A stretch of DNA of 44,967 bases, from assembly GCA_039588915.1 (NCBI GenBank), contig JBDGYV010000032.1:1-44967 (forward strand), given 5' to 3'. Both the position numbers and the translations under genes were made by a program. The notes beneath the pieces were generated by a model that did no database searches, was not told the origin of the DNA, and worked only from the letters and a program-made list of their open reading frames with translations. The stretch is from CAMYLR01 sp039588915. GTDB lineage: Bacteria; Gemmatimonadota; Gemmatimonadetes; JACCXV01; JAHWKZ01. Below, piece after piece: positions 8,406 to 15,215 of this stretch. Numbering within the stretch: position 1 is the first letter of the stretch; the number at the start of each line of letters is the position of its first letter.

Positions 8406-9182
8406 ATGCGAGTGAAATCACTTCTACTAACGGCCATTCTTGCGACAGCGGTGATGGCGACGTGGAGCTGTCAGGATCGAGGGCCTGTCGGACTCGAAGA
8501 ACACACGTTGGATTTGGCCAAAAAAGGCGGCGGTCGTGGAGGCCCAGGTGGAATCACTGAGCCTGTCTTCGCGGTCATTACCGGAGGGATGTTAACACCG
8601 GGCGAACAAGAGATGGGAAAGGGCAGTCAGGACAGCGACAAGCTATTGCACATCATCATCGGGTCCTCTGGGACGATCGCGATGAATTTGAACCAGACGG
8701 CCTTGTTCGCGAATCTTGAGAATAATGACCCTGGGAATGATGACGAATGCTTGTTCATTCCGTCTGGTCCCCCTCCGGAGTTTGCGGCCGATCTCATCGC
8801 AGCATTGGTCACCAAAGATCCAGAGCAGAGAGATCCACATCTTTTCTCCGTGAGGGTCGATCTGGCTCGACTCGGTGGGGAGGCCCCGAAGAACAGGATC
8901 TTCGCTCGTTTAGAAGACACTGCTGAAAGGCGCCTCGATGTGGTCATTCGTGAACCGGTTACCAGAGCTGTCAAGCGTCTAGGGTGGGGCAACCCAACAG
9001 TCGAAAAGAATCCCCCCCCTCCTCCCCCTTCCTGCGCCCCAGGGGAAACGTGCATCTACCGGTTCGTGGGAGGCACTGGTGTGGTGCAGGTCGCTTTGAC
9101 ACTCCTTAACGGTGACCGTTTCGACCTCTACTGCCGGTTCCCAGCGGGTGATGACGTCACGATTGCGGTGAGGGATAGCTGA
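8406..9182 (+). CDS. Small secreted lipoprotein, module C
   Basis: The product is 258 aa. The ATG at 8406 follows GGGAGGAGAAGAG and begins a signal peptide (MRVKSLLLTAILATAVM...) that ends at Cys22 in a slightly unusual TWSC box. A Lys/Gly-rich linker (LAKKGGGRGGPGG) follows. The folded domain has an MNLNQTALF strand, a Cys-containing loop, a DLIAALVTKD helix, a VVIREPVTRAV strand and CIYRFVGGTG. An unusual Pro7 run lies at about residues 200-206. The layout (ALV helix, then a hydrophobic VxVR strand, then F-x-GG, then a C-terminal D-x-V/I-T-I-x-V strand) parallels the B and D lipoproteins, so a common fold is likely. The GTGATAG-repeat promoter drives it. Its partner regulator is probably the module C protein. 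The molecular role is unknown. Confidence 0.82.
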   Translation: MRVKSLLLTAILATAVMATWSCQDRGPVGLEEHTLDLAKKGGGRGGPGGITEPVFAVITGGMLTPGEQEMGKGSQDSDKLLHIIIGSSGTIAMNLNQTALFANLENNDPGNDDECLFIPSGPPPEFAADLIAALVTKDPEQRDPHLFSVRVDLARLGGEAPKNRIFARLEDTAERRLDVVIREPVTRAVKRLGWGNPTVEKNPPPPPPSCAPGETCIYRFVGGTGVVQVALTLLNGDRFDLYCRFPAGDDVTIAVRDS

Positions 9183-9291
9183 CCCTCTGATTCTCACGGC
9201 ACGGGGTGTTGAATGGTTGGCCTGCCAACTCGTGGTGATCAAGACACCGGCCCCGTAGAGAGCTACGGGATCCCTGCACGCGAGTTGAGAT

Positions 9292-9324
9292 GCCCGCGCT
9301 GACCAGGCTATCGTCAGCGCGGGC
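9292..9324. terminator. Hairpin between convergent module C lipoprotein and module D regulator
   Basis: An 11-bp perfect stem GCCCGCGCTGA (9292-9302) pairs with TCAGCGCGGGC (9314-9324), with an 11-nt loop. It includes the regulator's TGA stop codon on the minus strand. No strong T-run follows on either strand, so it may act as a bidirectional but weak intrinsic terminator or as a 3'-end stabiliser. Confidence 0.6.
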
Positions 9325-11857
9325 GGACGAGTTCCTCGAACGGTGGGTACCCCTTCAGGGATTCGAAGTCGCCATCCCAGTACAGAGGGTGAGGATCTCC
9401 TAGGGACATCTGTTTGTTGACGATCGCAACCTTCATGAGTTCCGCTGCCTCCTGGCGATCGCCGAGGAGAGCTGCGATTAGAGCCCGTTGGACAAACGGG
9501 AGCGCGGCTCTGCGAGCAGGCAAGGGTGCACCCTGGATGTCGCGAAGACGCTCCGAATACCGCTCGGCTGTCTCCCGATCACCCGATCGCGCAGCGATCC
9601 GGCCCAGGTAACCGAGTTCCCAGAACGGCTGACGCGAGGGGTCCACTGCCTCTACAAGTCTTTCGAATTCGACGCGCGATTCTTGCAACCTGCCGGCCTG
9701 ATAGAGTCGTTGGGCGAGCATAAAGCGGTGCCACATGTCGTTCGGCGCGTCCGCCAGACCACTTCTCGCCCGACGGATCCATTGCTCAAGTAGCGGATCG
9801 GCGAGTTCCTGATACCCATGGGCGCGGAGCTCCTCCACCAGTGCGTCGGTCGCGTACTCTCCGAGAGTTGCTGATAGCTCGTTGATCCGACGCTCGAGCT
9901 CTTCTGTTCGACCCGTCGCAGCGAGCACGCGGAGTTCAGCCACATAATAGCCCCCGCCCCGACGCGGACTCGGATAGCGTGTGCGCCATTCCTCGAGGGC
10001 CCTCTGTTCCCCATCGTACTCCTCGAGCCGGTGATAGATCGTGGCATAGAAATTCCAAAACGATTCCCAGTTCCGGATCCAACCCCAGTCAGGATCAACG
10101 TTTCGCATATACCCGAGCGCCTCGCCTGGCCGATTCAGAGAGTTGGCGTACCCTGCCAGGGAGTAATATCGCTCTGGGCTCGGGGTGATCCCCGCGACCC
10201 GACGCATGATGTCGTAAGCACCCTGCCGATCGCCGCGCCGAGAGAGCGAAAGGCGCTCGACTACCAAACGATCCCACGGAGCGAGCCGCTCTCGGCGATT
10301 CTCGAGGACGACGATCAAGGAATCGGCTAGGTCATCGCGCTGGAGGTTGCTATACGACCGGATCGCCCAGATCAGCGCGGCCGTAAACGTGGTGTCGACA
10401 CCGGCAGACGCGCGAAAGTGCTCTGCGGCCGACTCGAAATCGTAGTCGAGAAACCGATCCATGCCCTCCGTGAATTGCTGGTAGCTCGCCAAGCTCGGTG
10501 GCTGGCTGACCGTTGCCGCCCAAGTGCCCAGCCGTGGATCGACGAGAGTGGCGAGGGCACCGATCGTTCGCTGACGTAGAACCTCGACCCCTCCGAGAGG
10601 CGCCTCCGCAGAGCCAAAGACACCGTCGATCCCGCGCAAGAGAACCCCGGTCTTGGGATTCGTGATCTGCACGTCGAAGCCGATCGAATCACCCTGGAGG
10701 AAGTAGAAGCCGGAAACGAGAAGTCCTGTCTCCGTCTCGGCCGCCAGGTTTCGAGCGAGGTCGGTAAGAGCTGTCTTGTCGCTGCGCTCAGCATGTAAAC
10801 GTGCGGCACCCAGGACCGTCGCCGTTGGCACCACCTGAACCAGTCCCGTTTGGGCAAGCCCCTGGGTCACCCAGTCCGCGGCGATGACACCGAGGTCATC
10901 CAGAGCCGGGTCGCCGGTGCGGTTTTCCAGAGGTGCGGTCACAACCCGCTGTGTGTCGGGCGCGATGCTCTCACCGGGGCGGCCCATGACAATTAATAGG
11001 ATGACCGCCGCGGCGATTGCCGGCACGCCAATGGTTTTGGCAAGCGAAGTGATCCGCCCCTTGGCCGGGCGATCGTCAACGAGGGCGGTGCGAGTCTCCC
11101 GACTCCGTTCCTGTAGCATCAGTGTGGTGACGTGCGGGACCCCGTTCGGCGCTTCGCGAATCCTCTCGGCCAGTGTCGACACCTCGGGGTCGGGTTCGGC
11201 ACCGTACTCCCCGGCGAGGAGTTGAGCGTGAGCCTCAGCCAGCTCGAGCGCTTGACCCCGCTCGCCGACGGCCTCTAGGACCTCCATGAGCCGGATCGTC
11301 ACCCGGGCGTTCGACGGGTCCTCGGCGAGTAGTCTCCTCCACCACTCGAGTGCCGGACCGAACTCTCCATTCGATTCGCCCTCAACCGCCAGAACCTCCG
11401 AAACTTGTCGGTAACGATCGGCGAGCCGCGTCCGCTCCGTTCGGCTCCACTCCTCGAACTCCAAACTATTCGGCAAGTGGAAGCCGTCGAGGAACGGTCC
11501 GCTGTATTCCGCAACTGCGTCCTCCCACGCCTTGTCGCGTATGGCACCCTCGAACCGACCGACGTCGGTCTCGATCATCTCCGAATTGATCCGTAGCTGG
11601 CCGTCTGTCGCCTCGATCGTCTCGGTCCCGAGAGCTTTCCGGATCTCGTAGACCACGACTTTGAGTGAGTTGCGGGCCTGTTCGGTGTCGCTTTCGGGCC
11701 ACAGGAAGGCTTGGAGCTTGTCGCGGCTCAATCCGCGATCCGGAACAGTGACGAGAAGAGCCAGAAGGGCGAGCGCGGGGCGCTGCGTGACGCGTCCGCT
11801 AAGAGGCCCGTCGGGCCCCTCCAGCGAAGCACCACCAAGGAGGCGAATGGTAAACAT
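9314..11857 (-). CDS. Membrane-anchored SARP/BTAD regulator with TPRs (module D)
   Basis: The product is 847 aa. The ATG at 11857 is preceded by GAGGAGAATC. The winged helix lies at about 15-96 (LQAFLWPESD, RNSLKVVVYEIRKALG) and the BTAD at about 98-245 (YSGPFLDGFHL, FEEWSRTERTRL). A membrane helix at 277-292 (VPAIAAAVILLIVMG) leads into APLENRTGDPALDDLG and then TPR repeats with SQPPSLASYQQF and LAPWDRLVVERL. It ends in GYPPFEELVRPR, the closest match to the relict tail at 1528-1563. The start codon is only 15 bp from the three GTTTAC repeats that lie in front of the divergent lipoprotein gene, so both genes may be controlled from the same site. DNA binding is supported by the family. Periplasmic sensing is inferred from the membrane helix. 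Confidence 0.9.
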   Translation of the reverse strand: MFTIRLLGGASLEGPDGPLSGRVTQRPALALLALLVTVPDRGLSRDKLQAFLWPESDTEQARNSLKVVVYEIRKALGTETIEATDGQLRINSEMIETDVGRFEGAIRDKAWEDAVAEYSGPFLDGFHLPNSLEFEEWSRTERTRLADRYRQVSEVLAVEGESNGEFGPALEWWRRLLAEDPSNARVTIRLMEVLEAVGERGQALELAEAHAQLLAGEYGAEPDPEVSTLAERIREAPNGVPHVTTLMLQERSRETRTALVDDRPAKGRITSLAKTIGVPAIAAAVILLIVMGRPGESIAPDTQRVVTAPLENRTGDPALDDLGVIAADWVTQGLAQTGLVQVVPTATVLGAARLHAERSDKTALTDLARNLAAETETGLLVSGFYFLQGDSIGFDVQITNPKTGVLLRGIDGVFGSAEAPLGGVEVLRQRTIGALATLVDPRLGTWAATVSQPPSLASYQQFTEGMDRFLDYDFESAAEHFRASAGVDTTFTAALIWAIRSYSNLQRDDLADSLIVVLENRRERLAPWDRLVVERLSLSRRGDRQGAYDIMRRVAGITPSPERYYSLAGYANSLNRPGEALGYMRNVDPDWGWIRNWESFWNFYATIYHRLEEYDGEQRALEEWRTRYPSPRRGGGYYVAELRVLAATGRTEELERRINELSATLGEYATDALVEELRAHGYQELADPLLEQWIRRARSGLADAPNDMWHRFMLAQRLYQAGRLQESRVEFERLVEAVDPSRQPFWELGYLGRIAARSGDRETAERYSERLRDIQGAPLPARRAALPFVQRALIAALLGDRQEAAELMKVAIVNKQMSLGDPHPLYWDGDFESLKGYPPFEELVRPR

Positions 11858-11871
11858 GATTCTCCTCGCGA

Positions 11872-11915
11872 GTTTACCCGCAGTTTACGCGGGGTTTACC
11901 AGCGATCCGTAGAGT
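11872..11915 (+). promoter_or_regulatory. SARP-type promoter of module D: three GTTTAC repeats
   Basis: GTTTAC occurs at 11872, 11883 and 11894, an exact 11-bp period. TAGAGT (11910-11915) serves as a -10 box, 8 bp beyond the heptamer TTTACCA. The lipoprotein GTG start is at 11973, giving a leader of about 50 nt. A near-copy with the same outer GAGTTTACC and GTTTACCAGC sequences lies on the minus strand at 28464-28508. Confidence 0.8.
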
Positions 11916-11972
11916 ACTCCTCATCAAAAAGCAATGCAAGCGAATGCCCTAATCAGCAAAGGAAGGTCAACC

Positions 11973-12728
11973 GTGAAACAGTATGCAGGCATCATGGCGG
12001 TTCTCGCGGTCGTGTTTGCCATCGGGTGCAACGAGAGCCCGACCGAGCTGGAATTGTCGGGCTTAGAACTGGCCGCTAATTGCGAAAAGAACCCCGATCA
12101 TCCGCAATGCACTGGCGGTGGCGGACAGGACTCAGATGAGCCGGTGACCATAGAGGCCAGCGGTGCGCTCGTGGTCGCCGAGAAGGAGACGAACCGTGAC
12201 GCAACGAGCAACGGCCGGCGACTCGTTCTGCTTAGGCATTACGCTAATTCAAACGCGCAACCGGTCGACATCAACTTCGCCGCCAGCCAAGGCGGGACGT
12301 GCACGGTCAACCCGGCCGACACAGACCCAGCCATCGTCGCGGTACTCTCAGCCGCGCTCGTCAGGGCCGGGACCGTGGACCCGCCTCACGGCTTCAATAC
12401 CACGATCATCACAAAGGGTCTCAACAAGGGGCCGTTGACGCACAGGGACCATGCCGTCGGGACCTTCTATCCCGTCACGGATCTGTTGGGCAACGGGACT
12501 GGTCTTAGCGGCGAGATTCGCGTCACCGTGAAGGGAACCGGCTTCGGAGACCCCACGGTGAAACAGCTGAGCGACGTGACACTCGCGGACGGGCGACGGG
12601 AGCGGGTGTTCAAGTTCACGGGCGGTGGGGTTCGCGTGTGGTGGCGCTCGGATCCCGGCGCCGTCTACGACTGTGACAACCTGAACCAAGTTACTGTCAT
12701 CGTTCGAGAGGGAACGCCTGAGCCCTAG
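11973..12728 (+). CDS. Small secreted lipoprotein, module D
   Basis: The product is 251 aa. I chose the GTG at 11973 because AAAGGAAGG lies 6 nt upstream and the signal peptide starts there. The lipobox AIGC gives Cys19. A short Asn/Cys/Gly linker precedes a domain with VTIEASGALVV, INFAASQGGTCTV, a LSAALVRAG helix, an IRVTVKGTG strand, FKFTGGGVRVWWRSD and a C-terminal CDNLNQVTVIV strand. The INFAAS...C-T-V, ALV, F-T-GG and C-x-x-L/D-x-V elements align with the module B lipoprotein, so they are paralogs with a conserved Cys pair. Its promoter is the GTTTAC-repeat element, and the divergent regulator (9314-11857) is the likely activator. Export to the envelope is well supported. The function is unknown. 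Confidence 0.85.
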   Translation: MKQYAGIMAVLAVVFAIGCNESPTELELSGLELAANCEKNPDHPQCTGGGGQDSDEPVTIEASGALVVAEKETNRDATSNGRRLVLLRHYANSNAQPVDINFAASQGGTCTVNPADTDPAIVAVLSAALVRAGTVDPPHGFNTTIITKGLNKGPLTHRDHAVGTFYPVTDLLGNGTGLSGEIRVTVKGTGFGDPTVKQLSDVTLADGRRERVFKFTGGGVRVWWRSDPGAVYDCDNLNQVTVIVREGTPEP

Positions 12729-12761
12729 TCTCCCCACGCCGGTCGGCACTCAATCTGCGTT

Positions 12762-12790
12762 CGGCGGCGCTCTTTCGGGGGGCGCCGCCG
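12762..12790 (+). terminator. Hairpin terminator after module D lipoprotein
   Basis: A 9-bp perfect stem CGGCGGCGC (12762-12770) pairs with GCGCCGCCG (12782-12790), with an 11-nt loop. It is followed by CGTCGTTATC, which is only weakly T-rich. It probably ends the lipoprotein transcript. Confidence 0.7.
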
Positions 12791-12911
12791 CGTCGTTATC
12801 CCTACGCGCGAGCCGCGCAGGCCTTCGGGCTATAACCGACCAGGCTTTCCAGCGCCTCTCGAGGTTGATCCGATGGGCAGGAATCTCCATCTAAACTGAC
12901 AAAACCTCACA

Positions 12912-12965
12912 GTTGATGGGTGTTGACTCCTCCAGAACGATGGGTTGATCCCGCCGCGTTACCCT
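12912..12965 (+). promoter_or_regulatory. Candidate repeat promoter for the lipoprotein at 13076
   Basis: GTTGA occurs at 12912, 12922 and 12944. The units TTGACTC (12923) and TTGATCC (12945) are 22 bp apart, which is two 11-bp periods with a degenerate middle unit. The last ends 8 bp before TACCCT (12960-12965). The first copy is one base out of register. It is weaker than the other repeat promoters and is offered as a candidate. Confidence 0.35.
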
Positions 12966-13075
12966 CAGACGCACACGATCCGATCTCTGAGAAAAGCGAT
13001 CGGCGCCAGCCAAGCCAATGCGATGCCTGCCATCGGCAAAACACTTGGTGGTTATGCATCAGCGAGGAGAAAAGA

Positions 13076-13771
13076 ATGAGGACGCACACAGAACAAGCTC
13101 TCAGCTGGGGAGCACTACCGACCGCGGCGCTGGTCGCGTTCGTCGGCCTTGCGTTCATGGGGTGCAACGAAACCGGCCCCACAGATCTGGATCGGCAGGA
13201 TCCGGCCACCGTCGTCTTCAAGAAGGGTGGCAAGCCTCTCAACCAGTGCGGGGGCACGCCCGATGTGGGAATCACTTTCCGCGACGACCCGGGTGATGCC
13301 CTCCAGAGTGACGGTCAGGGTCCTTATGTCGATGGCTTGATTCGCGCCGGAATCTCGGGTAACGGCAACCTCATACTGTGGCCCGCGGCAAATCGTGACG
13401 ACAGTCGGTGGGTGAACGTGACGACCACCGAGGGCGCCTTCGAGGCCACCCGTCGGATCTTCACGAACAACCACGTCAACCCGGGCGGCGACAACGCCTG
13501 CGGCCTAATCGGGATGACGAACGGCAGCACCGGGTCCGCAGTCCTCGAGGCAGAGCTGGACGAGGACGGCATCGTGCGCTACGGCAAGAACTGCGACGGA
13601 TCGCTGAATATGAGCCCGGTGGTCACGACCCGTTCGCTCGGTGGTGATTCCTGGACGATCACGGGCGCCAGTGGAATACACTGCCAGAGCAATGGGTTGA
13701 AAGGGAAGAAGAAGAAGCTGGTGGAGGTCGGTACCGCTGGTCCGTTCAGCATGTCGCTGGTGACGATCTGA
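13076..13771 (+). CDS. Small secreted lipoprotein
   Basis: The product is 231 aa. The ATG at 13076 follows GAGGAGAAAAGA. The signal region is long with a Thr/His/Glu-containing n-region and ends at the lipobox AFMGC, Cys30. A NETGPTDLDRQD tether and a basic FKKGGKPLNQC segment follow. The remaining domain contains VGITFRDDPGDALQSDGQGPYVDGL, a GNLILWPAANRDDSRWVNV strand pair, several Cys residues and a lysine-rich GLKGKKKKLVEV loop near the C-terminus. The sequence does not obviously match the B/C/D lipoprotein domain, so it is a second type. Its stop codon overlaps the ATG of the following LVIVD gene (TGATG), so the two are co-translated. It may be controlled by the weak repeat promoter upstream. 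The function is unknown. Confidence 0.82.
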   Translation: MRTHTEQALSWGALPTAALVAFVGLAFMGCNETGPTDLDRQDPATVVFKKGGKPLNQCGGTPDVGITFRDDPGDALQSDGQGPYVDGLIRAGISGNGNLILWPAANRDDSRWVNVTTTEGAFEATRRIFTNNHVNPGGDNACGLIGMTNGSTGSAVLEAELDEDGIVRYGKNCDGSLNMSPVVTTRSLGGDSWTITGASGIHCQSNGLKGKKKKLVEVGTAGPFSMSLVTI

Positions 13772-15204
13772 TGCGACTTGGTGTGCGACACGTGCGAGCG
13801 GGTCTACACGCTGGTCGCGGTTTTGTCAGGAAGCTGGGAGCGCACGGAAGCGCGCTCCCAGTGCTGGTTCTGCTGGCAATGGCGTGCGGTGGGAGCGGAG
13901 GAGGTCGCGTCGAAGCACCGACCGCGCCTCCCACTCCACCTGCGCCTGCGCCTCCGCCTCCTCCCCCTGCGCCGACTCCCGCGAGCGTCGAGATCGAGTC
14001 GCCGGTGCAAGACGCCGTGTTCCTGCGGGGTGAGGTCATCACCTTCGCGTTGAAGGCTCCGCCCGCCTCTCCGACTGCGCAAATCGAGTGGCAATCGGAT
14101 CGAGATGGTCAGCTGGGCAAGGGAGCGCCGCTCGCGGTGCAGAACTTGTCGCCCGTCAGTCACCAGGTCGTTGTATTGGCGAACGGGGTACCGCAGGACA
14201 CCGTGCAGTTTACCGTCCAGGAGCGGAGCAGTTGGAACCTCCAGCTCCTGGGGAGCGCGGCCCCAGGAGGCGGGGACCTGTGGGTCGAGGGCGATCTCGT
14301 CTTTGTCGCCGGTCCAATGTCAATTGGTAGCACCCAGCAGGGGCTGCACATCTTCGACATTGCGAACCCTACGGCTCCGCAAGCACTGGCGTTCTACGAG
14401 GCCGACGACGTGCGCCCGGTTAGCGTGGCAGCATCCGGTACGGTCATTTACGTCGCCGGCAGGAGTAGTGGATCGGCCGGATTTGTGAACACCGTGGGCG
14501 TTCGGATCCTCGACGTCACCGACCCAGCGAACCCCGAGGTGTTGGCCGACATCGAGTCGATCACTGAAGTCTTCAACGTGTTCGTTCGCGACGGCTTCTT
14601 GTACGCCGCTAATACGGAGTCGAACACCGAAGGCGCCATTCACGTGTTCGACGTCAGCGACCCGCGTGATCCCAAGGAGGTGGCCGAGATCCGGTCGCCG
14701 TTGGGCGGGCGGGCCTTCAATTTGAGCGTCGTCGGTGTCCGCCTCTATGGTGTCTTTCTCGGCGAGAACCTCGTCCCAACGAACCTCTTGGTAGCAGACG
14801 TGTCCAACCCGGCGGCTCCGATTGTGCTGGGAGCGGTCGATGTCCAGGGGTTTTTCGTGAGCGCCTGGCCAACCGGGGACGGACGGTTCGTCCTCACGCC
14901 GTCAGGAAACACCGTCTTGGTCTGGGATGTCGCGAATCCGATGGACATGCGGATCGCCGCTACCCACCGATCGTTCCCGGGTCCGTCGCTCGTTGACGTG
15001 GTCATGCGCGGCAACGAGGCGTACGTCACCTCGGCTAGCAACGGCGTGGAAGTCATCGATCTATCGGATCCACTCCAGCCGCGCATGATCGCGTTCTACG
15101 ACCCCAGACTCACGTTCGTTTCGACAGACGTCGGCCTGACCGATGCGGGCCTCGTTGTAGCGCTCTTCAACAGGGAGATGCACATCCTGGCCCCGCAGTT
15201 CTGA
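13771..15204 (+). CDS. LVIVD-repeat beta-propeller lipoprotein
   Basis: The product is 477 aa. The start overlaps the previous stop (TGATG at 13769-13773), giving translational coupling. A long n-region precedes a hydrophobic stretch and the lipobox LAMACG, Cys39. A Gly stretch and a striking Pro/Ala/Thr-rich linker (about 50-75) follow, then an Ig-like domain (IESPVQDAVFLRGEVITF) and a propeller built of LVIVD-type repeats. Repeat signatures are GLHIFDIANPTAPQALAFY, VRILDVTDPANPEVLADI, IHVFDVSDPRDPKEVAEI and VEVIDLSDPLQPRMIAFY. Such propellers are usually exported and bind proteins or other ligands. With the small lipoprotein upstream it forms a two-gene envelope operon. A resembling but larger exported protein is encoded at 40927-43176. 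Confidence 0.88.
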   Translation: MRLGVRHVRAGLHAGRGFVRKLGAHGSALPVLVLLAMACGGSGGGRVEAPTAPPTPPAPAPPPPPPAPTPASVEIESPVQDAVFLRGEVITFALKAPPASPTAQIEWQSDRDGQLGKGAPLAVQNLSPVSHQVVVLANGVPQDTVQFTVQERSSWNLQLLGSAAPGGGDLWVEGDLVFVAGPMSIGSTQQGLHIFDIANPTAPQALAFYEADDVRPVSVAASGTVIYVAGRSSGSAGFVNTVGVRILDVTDPANPEVLADIESITEVFNVFVRDGFLYAANTESNTEGAIHVFDVSDPRDPKEVAEIRSPLGGRAFNLSVVGVRLYGVFLGENLVPTNLLVADVSNPAAPIVLGAVDVQGFFVSAWPTGDGRFVLTPSGNTVLVWDVANPMDMRIAATHRSFPGPSLVDVVMRGNEAYVTSASNGVEVIDLSDPLQPRMIAFYDPRLTFVSTDVGLTDAGLVVALFNREMHILAPQF

Positions 15205-15215
15205 GACCGAGGTTC

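Larger units (their letters stand above)
12729..13075. other. Intergenic region between two lipoprotein genes
   Basis: This 347-bp stretch holds a strong hairpin just after the module D lipoprotein (12762-12790) and a candidate repeat promoter (12912-12965) for the next gene. I see no further gene in it. Confidence 0.6.
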
